Positions 21,996-34,004 of a stretch of 64,000 nt of DNA are shown piece by piece (within the stretch, counting starts at the first letter, position 1; every line of letters begins with the position of its first letter). This DNA comes from Isoperla grammatica (Eukaryota > Arthropoda > Insecta > Plecoptera > Perlodidae): contig OX246738.1 in the NCBI GenBank assembly GCA_945910005.1, positions 25,403,303-25,467,302 on the forward strand, written 5' to 3'. Both the position numbers and the translations under genes were made by a program. The notes beneath the pieces were generated by a model that saw nothing but the letters and a program-made list of their open reading frames with translations, did no database searches and was not told the DNA's origin.

Positions 21996-23500
21996 ATGTT
22001 GGATCTAGCGCCGAATGGTCACATCTGGTCACATCTCGACAGCTAGTTTTTTTTTGGGAATGTATAGATTTATATTATCAAGACCGGTGTATTCACAATA
22101 CTTCAAAATTATGTTGTTAACAAATTTATCTTCGAGACAAAGATGTATACAAACTTTTTTTAGAAAAGCAGTGCATACAAGACAAGACATCAGCAATCTT
22201 TAGTCTTTATATGATGAAATAATCTAATAAAAACAACTTACAATAATATCAAAGTTAATACGATCTTATACGCAAGACAGTTTCACGGTAGCTTAGTTGA
22301 AAATTAACAAATGAAGGTAACTTTAGATGAACGAGGTCATGCAAAGAAGAAAATTTATTCATACAGCACTTTTGCAAACTGAACATTTAGTTATTACTTA
22401 TTATAATACTCAGAGATACATTTTCTAAGAAATACGAGTAGAGCACAGCATAATAGATACAGGAAAATGTTCCATTGAACTAACATGCCCTTATTCTATG
22501 ACATACGCGAGGTATTTGCTTTTATGAATTAAAACATGTGTCGACCTCAATTTCTGATTACGTTATATTATACCAACTGTTTATCTTGTGCTGCATTGGC
22601 AGTCCCAAGAGTTTTGATAAATTGAGATATATGAACACTTTACTGACTGAACGAACCATTCCTCTGACGGATGAGATATCTCCAACGAGTAAAAGTGGCA
22701 AAATAGCGCGGCATAAATACAAATAAATACAAATATATGTATATATTACGTTAGAGACATACTGCTTAGGGCTCATAACATCAAGATTCAAGTCCCCTGT
22801 GGTTCGTGACCCCAAGTCTTTGTGGACAATGTGCTACTCACACAAGAATGTTGTGAATTAAACCGCCATCTTGTAAACAAAAATTTTGTTTAATTTGAAG
22901 GTATTTTTTGTTTTGTAAGAGTAATATGATATGCAAAAGATGTGTTTGCTTTGATGCATTGAAAGCATCGCTCATCTGGCAACGTGGAGCGTTTTCCTAG
23001 TATTTATTGGAACAAAGAAACATTCAATAGAAAGAGAACTAATTTAAAGAGATCACCTATTTTGTTTTATTAATGATATTTTAAAGCAGGCAGAAATCGC
23101 GAGTTCCCCAGGGTGGATCGACACGATAAAATACACTGTAGTGGTGTGGAAGTGCTGATAAGGTTTTCTCAGTCGCCGTCCATCTGTGTTATGTACACTA
23201 GAATATTGCAGTGACGTAGTTTACTGGATAAGGATGCCATCTTTCACTATTCATTATCACAGCTTGATCCAGTCGAAGTCATTACCTCGTTGGCGAGGGG
23301 GTGACGTCACGAAACCACTAACGAACACATTATTCGTTTCACCTCCCGTGGATCCATTATGTAAACACAACTACCCCTTAGTGTCAAGCATAGACCCACC
23401 CACACACAAACATCAACACACATCACATTTATACGTTTATATTAAAAATACACACAAAATAAAACGGTACCATGGTCACTTTATACTTGTGTTACATATT
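21996..23500. other. Intergenic tract, no gene seen
   Basis: A YY1-like CCGCCATCTTG lies at 22863..22873 and a perfect CRE octamer at 23302..23309. The 14-mer GAGCGTTTTCCTAG followed by T at 22987..23000 equals the 3' end of the Helitron-like family, but the rest of that family is not adjacent. A 115-codon frame at 23186..23533 has no recognisable content and runs into the next tandem repeat. Confidence 0.3.
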
Positions 23501-23722
23501 TATGTTATAGATATATTTGTGTGTGTATTTTAACATTTATTCCGGGTCAATAAGTTTTTACGAGTAACACATTTTATGTTATAGACATATTTGTGTGTGT
23601 ATTTTAACATTTATTCCGGGTCAATAAGTTTTTACGAGTAACACATTTTATGTTATAGACATATTTGTGTGTGTATTTTAACATTTATTCCGGGTCAATA
23701 AGTTTCTACGTGTAACAAATTC
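23501..23722. repeat. 74-bp tandem repeat, three copies
   Basis: Three nearly identical units begin with TATGTTATAGA at 23501, 23575 and 23649, giving an exact 74-bp period. Each contains ATTCCGGGTCAATAAG. The third unit diverges at its 3' end. It lies directly before a foldback sequence. Confidence 0.9.
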
Positions 23723-23740
23723 GTTTATATTTATGTGAAT

Positions 23741-23842
23741 TCGATCCCCAGTTGGGAAAAACTTGTATTAAATATAATAAAATGTAATAAATACACATTC
23801 ATTTATTATACTTAATAAAAGTTTCGTCCAACTGGGGATCGA
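23741..23842. repeat. Inverted repeat / foldback
   Basis: TCGATCCCCAGTTGG (23741..23755) is perfectly complementary to 23828..23842, and pairing continues imperfectly inward (GAAAAACTT against AAGTTTCG). The arm sequence looks like the T-arm region of a tRNA-derived SINE (TTCGATCCCC), so this may be two SINE ends in opposite orientation, or a small foldback element. Confidence 0.65.
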
Positions 23843-24127
23843 CTTCAGATATTTTAAATGTATATGTAAGTTCGAATCAATCAATTTGTGTTTATTATAT
23901 TGTATTTATTATAGCCTATCAATAAAGCTGAATAGCTTTAAAAATATTATTTTTGCTAACCAAATCATGGGATATGATACAGTTATGACTGATGACTATA
24001 AAACATGAGACCCTAAAGCCGTTGTTTAAATACAAACAAAGTGATAGCGCAAATGCAGTCTGTTGTTACACTGATCATGTGTCAACAATCACAAAAAATA
24101 CCTATTTAAAAGAGGTTCGTTCCCGTG

Positions 24128-24188
24128 GTCCCATAGCTTAATTGGCAAGATAACCATAGATGGTCTTGGTTCGATTCCGAGTTGGGGC
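24128..24188 (+). mobile_element. tRNA-like sequence, likely SINE head or truncated tRNA pseudogene
   Basis: The A box TAGCTTAATTGG and B box GGTTCGATTCC are both good. A 5-bp T stem (CTTGG/CCGAG, 24165..24181) closes a 7-base loop, and GTCCCA pairs with TGGGGC as an acceptor stem. The total is only 61 bases because the anticodon arm is short and has no normal 7-base loop, so it cannot be a working tRNA. Downstream sequence is unassigned. Confidence 0.5.
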
Positions 24189-26671
24189 AATCTTCTAGTA
24201 CAATCGCTATCCCTTCTTTTATATACACATTTCATACATATGTTCGTTCATATGCTTCATTTTTATATATATATTTATTGAGTTTGTGTTCATGAAATAT
24301 TATTTAAATCCGTTACAAATTGTAATTACATAAATTAACTCGAATGATCATTATTAAATGGATGAACGCATAATTTCACGAAAGCGTACGCTAGTGAATA
24401 GGCGCTTATTCATAAACTATAACGTATCTGTCTATACAAAGTTGATACACGTATTGACTGGTTCAATCATAGAACAACAACATTCAAACCATAATAAAAG
24501 TGTCGTTAATCTTACTATAGGCAAAACATAAGGCTTCGCATAAATTACTATTCATATACAACAATATCATGTATTATATTATTATAAATTGTCGGGGGTC
24601 GTAATAAGGGGTTTTCTCTTAAAGTTCTACCCCATCGGAAGTGGTTCAGTTTATAAATGCCGTCAAAATTCATTTTATACTAGGAAATAATATAGTTTAT
24701 ATAATGCTAGGAACGAGTGGTCTAGATACTAATCCTGACAGTATTAAAGCTTTATAGACCATAAGTGGCAGCACAAATAGAGAATAAATTGAAAAATTCG
24801 TTAATGTTCTAAAGATTGCAAGAAACTTTGTTCTTTAACGACAGCCTCCAGGCGATGGCAATTATTGTGAAGATAAAGTGAACCAGCTGCCCCCAGCTCG
24901 GTTTGTTATTTCATATTTCCAAGAAAACTTTTTAATTATCTCGTAATTAGAACACAAAACTTTCATCAAGGCCGATTACATGATGAATTAAAAGAAACAC
25001 TTTCGGACGCGTCCTTGGCAAAAGGGTAAAGGGGATTGAAACTCAATCTTGAGAACGCTTCAAGATATTGAAAAAGGAATTCATACCTGGGACTGAGTTA
25101 TGTACCAGCTAAACAATGAATTTAAAAAGTTTTGATACATTTTGAATTTTTAAAATTAAACGTTTAACTGACACAATAAAATTATATTATTAAATATTCA
25201 TAGAACAAATACAAATTGAATATTTCAATAACAAATTGAAATATTGAATAAATAAATAAATAAATAAATTAATAAATAAATAAAACGAAATCCCGGATGT
25301 GATTATGAATCACTTCTTACTTCTTCAAAATCTTGGCGCGTTCTCAACAAAACAGTCAAATACCGTTAATTTTGAGTACCTGGTTTAGTATAGGGAAGTC
25401 TCATCAAAAATAAATATTCTTCAAAACACCTAAAAATGGAAGATCATTATCTAAAAATACGGGCGGTATAATTTTTATATCTGAGAAGCGTATATTTCCA
25501 ATTCTATTAGCATTTTAAGTTTGAAATTTGGAACTTCTTGTTCCGTAATTGAAAAACGGCTCTTGACGTCATATGTCATGTAAACAACTGTCTCCTTGAA
25601 GTATTCTTAATAATATCAACAATATTAAGTTGGACATTTTACAGTATCTAGGATGCAGTGACCTTACAACAATACCTTTTATACCACTGATTTCTTTTAG
25701 AAAATACATTTTGATACAGTATTTACCAAAACGTGTTTAAAATAATGCAATTATTTAACAAATTGTTGTTAATTAATGTTGAGCAGTGTTCATTTACTAA
25801 CTAGAAATAAACGTTAGTTCAGTTAAAGTCTTATGACAGCAATTCTACTAAAGGGTGGGATTTCAGTGCTATTTGTATGATATAAAATTATTGTTTACTG
25901 ACATATGACGTCAGAACCTTTTAATCACGAGCAAGATGGCGCAGGTCCGTTTCTGAGCGTGTTTTGACAGCAATATCTTTGACTTGCTGTTTAAGCGATG
26001 TTAATGCACCTTTCGAGCCGAAACCAATCAGTTCCCGTTTATTTAAACTTGAGGTAACCAGTTAGCAAATAAAAAAAATGTGTGAGCCTTCCCTATTGCG
26101 CGTTACCTGTGCACGAGCATACTCGCGTATCATCTATTAAATTGCGAAACCGCGTATTGCAGTTACAGAACCGCTGTAAAACAATATTAGAAGACTCCCA
26201 CACACAGGACTCCAATCATAGGTGGGTTTTCTTCCTTTTATTAACTACTATGTACTAAAATGCAATTTATATTGTATAATAAGGAGAAAATAAAGTAATA
26301 TTATATTCTATTCTATTCTATCATATTCTTCTTGTTCACCGGAAATATTATATAACATTGTAGATATTCTATCATTTCATGTGAAACAAGACCCGTCACA
26401 AGAACAATGTTCTCTTCAGGCTTTCTTCCACCAGCGAGTGCAGGTGGGTGCCCTTTAATCATAGCGAGAAGCATTGCCAGGTTTGGTTTTACAATGAGGT
26501 ATCGTATGTACTTATCTTTACGATCGATGTTGAGCAAGTAACAGGTGATTCTAAATGTTCAGTATTAGCATTGCTATGGCTATGGCTATTTTACCATTTG
26601 GTATATTACCATTTACCAACATGGATATGGCTATTAGGCCTAGTATATTAGCATACGGCTATGGCTATTAG
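24189..26671. other. Intergenic tract, no gene seen
   Basis: AT-rich. It contains a short (AAAT)n array at 25249..25285 and perfect CRE octamers at 25564..25571 and 25906..25913. The second is followed 20 bp later by a YY1-like CAAGATGGCG, a combination seen at core promoters or at the 5' ends of retrotransposons. No coding frame is recognised. Confidence 0.3.
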
Positions 26672-26889
26672 TTAAGCGAGCGCCTCCATTATACTTTTAT
26701 GACACTCGTTCTGTTTTTTTTGTTTTTAATTTATTTTTTAATAAGTCTCGCGATAACGGTCGAACGAAAAGTCCAATCAAGTTGAAATTTGGACCATCCG
26801 CAAGCTTCGATGTAGATTGAATGTGTACAGTTTTGTGGCAAAATCGTTCGAAAAGTTACAAAGTTACACTATATACGAAGAATGTAGTT
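26672..26889 (+). mobile_element. Helitron-like family, 5' fragment (copy C)
   Basis: Starts with TTAAGCGAGCG and follows the left ~220 bp of the copy at 48700..49442: CTTCGTTCTG-like segment, poly-T, GGTCGAACG(G)AAAGTCC, TTGAAATTTGGACCATCC and AAAATCGTTCGAAAAG. It stops after ACACTATATACG and directly abuts the tail of the SINE copy at 26890, so either it was 3'-truncated or the SINE inserted into it. Confidence 0.7.
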
Positions 26890-27325
26890 AAATAAAAATA
26901 AAAATAAAGATAAAATAAAATTCGTATTTACACTCAGTAACAAGATTGGTTTTCAGTGGAGTACTTTAATTTAAAGCGACTGAACTAACCATGTGGGCTC
27001 CGAACAACATCGACGAGTGAGCGATATAATTCAAATAATAATAAATAATTCAAATATGAAACACATGAATCAGTGATTGGACAGTGCGAACACATGCGGA
27101 CAGATTCCAGAATCAACAAGGTCGATTCAAAACAACTTTGAATTTATTGAGTGCTTCGTTGCTAGGACGGCTCCAAAGTCACCGTTTACTTATTGCTAAG
27201 CCAAGAAGTGATGGAATTGAATCCAAATTTGAAGTTAAAAATCTTGTGCCTGTAGCGGGAATTGAACCCGGGACCTTCTACATTGGAAGCAGGGATGCTA
27301 ACCACTGAACCAACAAAGCTTTTTC
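26890..27325 (-). mobile_element. tRNA-derived SINE, family 2, most complete copy
   Basis: Read on the - strand, a tRNA-like head with A-box region TGGTTCAGTGGTTAGC (complement of about 27297..27312) and B box GGTTCAATTCC (27258..27268) resembles tRNA-Gly. It is followed by a ~300-bp body and an A/T-rich tail made of TTTTA units at 26890..26930. The body is shared with 35408..35776 and, weakly, 55966..56140. Two different anticodon loops can be drawn and neither is canonical, so this is a SINE rather than a tRNA gene. Confidence 0.8.
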
Positions 27326-27955
27326 CATTTGCTTGTGAAGTAGCCTCGTTGATTAGTAATAATCGTTTGAACCCTGCAGTACCTATCTCTCATTCCATTA
27401 CCTTTACCCCTACTCCTAAGTGAGGGGGGGGGATAGTCGACGAGAATGCATGACATACTAGGTCGAGAGTTCGGGACGATGAGTCGGATTTAAACGCAGG
27501 CTTGACTTGATCGCGTACAACATTAGTAAGTGCGTGGACAAGGTGTAAAGATGTACTATCGCGCCGCTTACTGCATAAACTTAAATAGGAGTGCCGAGTG
27601 CGTGTAATTTTCATTGTTAGAGTGTATGTTTTCATTGTTGTCGATCAGTGATTAATAAAAGTGTACCATTGATTAGATAACGTCCAGTGGCGCTCCACGG
27701 ACGATGCGTCAGTGCAAGTGTCGAGTGCCATTATTTAAACGTCAAATCATATCGCTTAACTTCAGTGATAATCACCGCTAATTATCGCCCCGTATTTCTT
27801 CATCATCGCCCCCCCGCCCCCCCCCCCTCCCCCCCTCCCAGCGAATCTCTAAGACAACACATCGAGATCACCCACATCGTCATCATCCATCGCCACCTAC
27901 CCCACTGGAACCATCGTTGATGACGCGCAGAGGAACCCGGTGAGTGAGTACAGAC
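27326..27955. other. Intergenic tract with a GC-richer patch
   Basis: The interval 27660..27945 is GC-richer, contains a long C-rich run (27806..27840) and ends in a donor-like CCG|GTGAGTGAGT at 27939/27940. It might be an untranslated exon, but no coding content is recognised. Confidence 0.25.
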
Positions 27956-28175
27956 ATTCATTCATTCATTCATTCATTTATTAATTAATTAATTCATTCA
28001 TTCATTCATTCATTCATTCATTCATTCATTCATTCATTCATTCATTCATTCATTCATTCATTCATTCATTCATTCATTCATTCATTCATTCATTCATTCA
28101 TTCGTTCATTCATTCATTCATTCATTCATTCGTTCATTCATTCAATCATTCATTCAATCATTCATTCATTCATTT
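27956..28175. repeat. ATTC/TTCA microsatellite, about 220 bp
   Basis: Tetranucleotide (TTCA)n array with a few TTAA and TTCG/TCAA variants near its two ends. No gene content. Confidence 0.98.
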
Positions 28176-28706
28176 ATTGTTTATTACATTTTTCAACTGC
28201 TAATCACGGCTTAGAAGTGAATAGACCCATATATTGCCTCTAATTACAGGTTAATTAATCAGTAATTAATGGTCAATAATATACGTTAAAAAATAGAACG
28301 TTACATAATTATCTACCCCAATATATTGATTAATATCTTAAAACTAAAGACTTGTCAATCATAATTATAACATTATTGAATAGTAAGACGATTGATTGAT
28401 TGATTGATCATTGAGGGGAAGGGGGGGGGGGGGGGGGGGGGAGGAATCGCTCGACTCGCTCTCGCGACATCCCGAGTGATGTGTTGGACTGTGAGTAATC
28501 GGACAGTGGTGCCAGTACGCAGTATTGAGATCGTATGAATGACTCACTCAACGCTTATACTAGCCACGCCCTAAGAAGCGAGGCGTCGCTTAAAATTCTG
28601 AGAAGAGACGGTCTCTCCACACGGTCTATTTAACGCTATTCGCCACAGGATTTCCCGATGATACCTGCATTTTTATTGTCCACTGCATTGACTGCACCAA
28701 CCGTGA
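28176..28706. other. Intergenic tract, no gene seen
   Basis: Contains a short (GATT)n array at 28391 and a 21-G run at 28421..28441. Nothing coding is recognised. Confidence 0.3.
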
Positions 28707-29099
28707 ATGGAATGCAGTGACGACGCTAGGGGGGGGGGGGGGGGGCAGGGGGGGGGCCGGTGACCCCCCTAAAATCCCTCGGCCCCCCAAGCCAAAATAA
28801 ATTACTACTGATAAACTACGTTGGTGCCGCCGCATGCACGCCAACAAATAAATAATTCGCGTTCAAATAGCCGCGCTATTCTAACTAGTTCTTGTAGTTG
28901 AAATTGACTATGTACACCAATCCACCCCACTACCAAATATTTGTCAAACAGGAGTTAGAAGCATTTTAATTTTTTACTTTCAAGTTTTTCACTGCTTACA
29001 CATGGTAACTAAAGCCAGAAGTTTCAAACGCCATTGGTAGGTTGTTTGCCCCTTCTTGCTTTCAATGAAGCTTACAATAACTGTGCCCTATTAGCCTAA

Positions 29100-29830
29100 C
29101 TAGGAAAACGCTCTGTTTGACGCGTTGATAAGCGAGCGCGTCAATATCTACGAACTTTCTGGCGAAAAGTTTTCAATGCTAATACGAACAAGAATTAACA
29201 AACAATTCAAGAATGCGCATTGCAAAAATTGTTCTTATTTCCATGGCTATTATACTTTCCGACATTGTTGTATGCAGTGCAATGTGCGTTGCATAGAATT
29301 TTCGTGGTCATGTTTACAAGACGGTCCGCCACCGTTACTAACACTTATTGACACCAATAGAAATGTAATTTCTGCCTCTAATACGTATCGGATCGCGTTT
29401 ACATTAGTATATTCGTGACCGGACAAAAATTTACTATAAGATAGCCACCTCACATTTTGCCGTTACTGCGTTTTAGAAAAATATTTTCTAGTAACTTTCG
29501 TGTAACTTTGCTAATACTTATTAGATCGCCATTACATTAACATATTCGTGACCGGAAAAATCTGTAAAAAAATCTGGCTATCTCACATTTTGCCGCCATT
29601 TTGTTTCAGAAAAATATTTTGCAGTAACTATGGTGTAACTTTGTAACTTTTCAAACGATTTTGCCTCAAAACTATACACCTTCAATCCACATCGAGGCTT
29701 GTGGATGGTCCAAATTTCAAGTTGAGCGGACTTTCCGTTCGACCACTATCGACGGACATAAAAAAAAAAAAAAAAAAACAGGACGAAGTGCCATAAGAGT
29801 CAAGTGGAAACGCTCGCTTCGTTCGCTTAA
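29100..29830 (-). mobile_element. Helitron-like non-autonomous element, copy A
   Basis: Homologous over its whole length, in opposite orientation, to 48700..49442. On the - strand it starts TTAAGCGAACGAAGCGAGCG and ends CGTTTTCCTAG followed by T. The homology stops at both of these points, so they are the element ends. A terminal CTAG before T and lack of a target duplication fit Helitrons; the 5' end lacks the usual TC, so the class remains a proposal. No Rep/helicase frame is present. Confidence 0.6.
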
Positions 29831-29832
29831 CA

Positions 29833-30021
29833 ATATCTGCATCAAGTGGTGCTTGTGAAAGAACATTTTCGTGCATGTGCCGTATCAAGAGTTACTAACG
29901 AAATCGAATGGGAAACAATCGACTAAGTACACTATCTGTCCTATCAGTGTAAAAAGACATTGCCAAAGGCCTCAACATGCGCGAGGTGGTTCGCAAATTT
30001 GATGGAGCTTATCACAACTGA
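29833..30021 (+). pseudogene. hAT transposase, C-terminal dimerisation-domain remnant
   Basis: One frame reads ISASSGACERTFSCMCRIKS, then Y and a stop (29896..29898). It continues RNRMGNNRLSTLSVLSV, a second stop (29950..29952), KDIAKGLNMREVVRKFD, and ends at TGA 30019..30021. The pattern SxACERxFSxxxRIKxYxRNxMGxxRLxxLxxLS is the hallmark of the hAT C-terminal dimerisation domain. Just left of the Helitron-like insert, KLTITVP (about 29070..29090) resembles the strand that normally precedes this motif. Two in-frame stops and the insertion make it a dead copy. Confidence 0.85.
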
Positions 30022-30224
30022 AGATAACCTTGCTTGCAATAATTAGGTAAGAATGGAATGCATATTTCATGTCCGCGAGTGCATGTAGCCTGGTGTACCC
30101 CCCCCCCCCCCCCCCCGACACCGATAGAAAACCAGTCTGAAATCTGCATGCCCCCCATACATTCGTAGGACCCACCCTTGGCCCCCCCCAATGGAAAATT
30201 CCTGGCGTCGTCACTGATGGAATG

Positions 30225-33200
30225 AGACCCCCACCACGTCTAAAAACAGGCAGGCGATATTATCACTACAACACCTGAGTTATAAGAATGAGATGCAAGA
30301 TGCAACTAGATTTATGTTTGTAGTTGTCACATGCGTCACTTCCCTATACATAACCCGTGACGGGACCACCCTGAAAGTTAATTCGAAGTGACTATATGTT
30401 TCGATTTGTAAAGTTTTGACCCAGTGACGACGAAAGCCAGCCACAGCTGATCTACTTGGTTGAGAACAATAACATTATTTATATTTAGTTAATTTTATAA
30501 CATAACCTATAGGTGATAATTATTAAGAAAGTGTACACTTCATTAATGTATTGCTTTATGCGCGTAAATTGACAAATAAACATTGTTCACATGTCTACCG
30601 ATCATTAAAAATGGCGGACTTGCTGGTGCCGATAAACTTGTGGAAGCCCAGAAGAATTTTTAGCTATTTGCAGGATAGTCGATTGAGCCGCAAATTAACG
30701 GAGCTCCCGCACATATTTGCGCTGGCAAATCCTTTTGTGCATCCGGTTTAATCAATTTGCGGACTCAAGTCAACAGTTACGTCCGCAAGTGGCTTTGTGC
30801 ATGAGGCTGCTAGGCAGTATGAACTCCTGGTGCCCCTCCCAAATAGGTCCCACATCATACTCCAGCTAACCAGGCCTACAGACTGAGCAAATATTGGATT
30901 TATTCCGATAACTTCGTCGAGTAATTAAATCTGGCTGTGGAGTAGGAACATACATGACCATCAACTGCGACTAATATTAAAAAGGATAACTATTGGTTCC
31001 ATTACTTAGAAAATATAAGAAATATCTTGTTAATTCACTGGTCACAGGTTAATATAAGGTGATCGGCAAGTGGTAGACCAGGGTTCGAGTCCCTGTTGGC
31101 GTTGCCGTTTCATCTTTGTGACATACACATTGCGATCCTCCGTCATATATTACATTCTGTATTTTTGTGGTTCCCATCCCACGGATACTATTCTCATGCA
31201 GACCTGACACCCTGATCTAACCGCAGTAAAGAGCCTGTTTTATGCACAGCTCTTCAATGAAAACCAATAGATTCATGGTGTTCTTTCAGACGAAATTTTA
31301 ACTAGCATGAATAAGCCGTATACATCACGCCCAATGTCTTTGGAGTTTCCAGATACCATCTCACGGGTGAAAAACGAAAAGTATCAACAATACAGCAGTC
31401 CATTATGTTAGTAGTTAATTGCTATTAATGGAAAGAAAGTGAATGTTTATAGTATGGCTGGACAACTTTACGTTTAATAACCTGTCAGTGTCACTGTAGA
31501 AATGTCTTGGGAAATATATCGTCGAGATGACGAGAAGGAAAGCAAACTTGATTAGCTCTCTCACATTGTCTCCGTTGTTTGAGATGGGGCCGTAGGGATA
31601 GATTGGAAGCAGGGATAATATAATTATCTTGAAAAATACTGCACAAGAGCTCTGCTCCAAAACACGTTGTGACAAGTGACAAGCTTCTACTTCTTCTGCT
31701 ATGCACATTGAGTGATGTATACCTTTGAAAGTAAGTCTAGTAACTGAATTGTATGTATTTTTAATGTATATTAAGTTATAAAACAGCAGGCGCGTAGGAA
31801 CTCTAAATCAAGTGTGGGGGGGGGGGGGGGATAATTGTGAGCGCATAAACTCGCGGGGTCTGGGCCAGAGCCCCAGCTGCCGGAGGCGTCATCGCCGAAG
31901 GCGAAACATTTTCTTGCAATATATTAGTTATTTCTCGATTTTTAGGCTTAAATAAATACGTTTTGAGGGCCTTAACTCTACCACGTTTGGTAACATGCGG
32001 GCGATATTATCACTACAATACCCTAGGCAAGAGAACGGTGGTAGTTGTCACACGCGTCACTACCCTATATTACATAATCCGTGACGACGACACCTTGCAA
32101 GTTAATTTGACGCGTGTATACGTGTTTCTCGTGATTTCTTGCCCTACGTTGAGAATACGACAGATCGTATTGGTAAACTGTTACGAAAACACGATATTCA
32201 TAGTGTTTGCAGTAGCTTCTGACAGAAAGCTGTCCACGATGTTTAATCTGGCTAAGGATGAGCTCCTACTCCCACGCATAAATGTATCAGGAGTTGACGA
32301 AATGCCGTGTTGACTCTGGAGCTTGCGACGAGGTGTACATAGCGTAAACATGCAGACAAATATCCACTCAAAGAACATCAAATCCACACAAGGTTAGGGT
32401 ATACTGACTGATAAGAGAGAGCGGTAGCAGCTAACACAACAAAGCGTCATCGTATCAACTTTGAAGAAAACCCGTTTGTTGGCAGTAGTGCAGAACTAAA
32501 GGCCTCGTCTTCTTCGTGAAGCGGTGGAAACTGAAAATCACCCGATAATTTCAACCGTGAAGATGGTTTAAAATTAAATAGAACATGGAAACCTACCATA
32601 GAGCAGCTCAAACGAGATAGCTACAGGGTGACGTCAGTGGCGGGCGCGAAGAGAGTGCGCAGACGCCAGCTGACTGATAAAAACTAAATGCACAACTTGT
32701 TTGGGTTGACACACACAGACGAGCTGAGAAGGTTTGTTCTGTGTGCACTCTTCAAGATAAAATTCTGAAAATGGACCGTGCAATCGGCCCGAAACATCAA
32801 GATATTTTTATCAATGATACCCGACAGCCAATTTGAATTGACTCCGGCCGCGAAAGTCTACGACAAATCTTTAGAATGCGTTAATCTGATTGGTTGACCC
32901 TTTGAGTTTTATAAAGTCTCTCGTTTCCGGTGCAGTCGTTTTCGAATGCAGTTTTAAAATTGCAACTTCGAATTTGAAGTGAGATGGAAATATGAATTAC
33001 ATACTACCAATAAGACTTAACAATCAAACGTTACCGACTAAATCGTCAGTTGATGCAAAAACCACGAACAAAGCTACACTAATAATTTAAAATTTTTGTT
33101 TGTGGTATTATATAATAATATGGTAATATAAATAGTAAATAATGAATCGCAATAATAGTTTTTTTTAGGCGTAACAAAGATTGTGTATAATTATTATACA

Positions 33201-33289
33201 GTTTAGACTGTTTGCAGCGACCTTGCCACAGTGAGTAAAAACATCAATTTCACGGAGTTTAATTTTGGCGGTAGTCTTTCCCCGTAAAT
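30225..33289. other. Intergenic tract with a duplicated ~170-bp segment
   Basis: The segment 30234..30400 is repeated in the same orientation at 31985..32130, sharing GCGATATTATCACTACAA, AGTTGTCACA(C/T)GCGTCACT and AGTTAATT. A hAT-like fragment with a G run and GAGCCCCAGCTGCCGGAGGC lies at 31791..31905; its other end was not found. A CRE octamer is at 32629..32636, just before a GC-rich patch. No gene is recognised. Confidence 0.35.
31040..31110 (+). mobile_element. tRNA-like B-box sequence, possible SINE head
   Basis: The B box GGTTCGAGTCC (31082..31092) sits in a perfect T-arm, CAGGG/CCCTG around a 7-base loop (31079..31095). Upstream GTGATCGGCAAGTGG is a weak A-box candidate. No acceptor stem closes it. 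Confidence 0.35.
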
Positions 33290-33297
33290 AGCAACGG

Positions 33298-33996
33298 CAG
33301 TGGCGTAACTAAAGGGGGGGGGGGGTTAGGGGGTTTAACCCCCCCCCCCCCCGAAACTACATTGAGAATGATTTTACTTAATACTACATTTACTTAATAC
33401 TATATTCATTGTAAGATCCTTAAACCACTTCAGTGTATAACAATCGCAACAAACAACATTTTCATTATATTTATCATACCACTTCACTTAGATAAGATAT
33501 ATAATTTCTTTCAATAATTCAATTATATTATTTATGTGATCATCTACAACTAATACACCTTTCGCTAGAATCAGTAAAAGTGAGGGTACATATAAATAAA
33601 AATGCGTTAATCTAATATTACAATATGACGCTCTGTGAATTAAAATTTAAATAACATATGTGACTTGTGACCACAATGTTTCACTTTATGTTGAGATTAT
33701 ATTGAACAGCCATAAAACATTAAAAACACAATTTCTATGCAATTCTTATTAAGAAATATAATTAATACCTACTGTAACACTGTAACTTCAATATAATACA
33801 AACAAACGAGTAGTGGTTCGAGTAGTATTCTTTTGAGTCTAAAAGGCACGAAATAATTTTTGAAGTGAAAAAAAATTTCGCCTTTGGCGAAATGGCCTCC
33901 GGCGGCTGGGGCTTCGCCCCAGACCCCTTTCAGTCCCCTCATCTCACTATTCCCTAATGAGCCCCCCCCCCGAAATAATTCCTAGTTACGCCACTG
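33298..33996. mobile_element. hAT non-autonomous element, family A, copy 2 (intact ends)
   Basis: Ends CAGTGGCGTAACTA and CCTAGTTACGCCACTG are flanked by the perfect 8-bp duplication AGCAACGG (33290..33297 and 33997..34004). G and C runs lie just inside the left end. Near the right end two GC-rich hairpins occur, TTTCGCC/GGCGAAA and GGGGC/GCCCC (33880..33930). It is 699 bp, non-coding, and the best reference for family A in this window. Confidence 0.97.
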
Positions 33997-34004
33997 AGCA
34001 ACGG

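Larger units (their letters stand above)
28715..30216 (+). mobile_element. hAT element, family F, with transposase remnant and nested Helitron-like insert
   Basis: Ends CAGTGACGACGCTAGG and CCTGGCGTCGTCACTG are perfect inverted repeats flanked by the perfect 8-bp duplication ATGGAATG (28707..28714 and 30217..30224). Long G runs follow the left end and C runs precede the right end. A decayed C-terminal transposase frame lies at 29833..30021. A 731-bp Helitron-like repeat (29100..29830) is inserted immediately upstream of it. Without that insert the element would be about 770 bp. Confidence 0.95.

Noticed and set aside
22987..23000. Fifth Helitron-like end (GAGCGTTTTCCTAG followed by T)
   Set aside because: Only 14 bases match and the adjacent sequence does not align to the family; could be chance or a tiny relic.
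24128..24188. Possible functional tRNA gene
   Set aside because: A and B boxes and T arm are good, but total length is 61 bases and the anticodon arm is not canonical.
27248..27312. Possible tRNA-Gly gene on the - strand
   Set aside because: It is continuous with a dispersed SINE body, the anticodon stem is mispaired and no acceptor stem closes.
31791..31905. Possible hAT element starting CAGGCGCGTAGG
   Set aside because: Internal motifs resemble hAT family A, but no right terminus or duplication was found.
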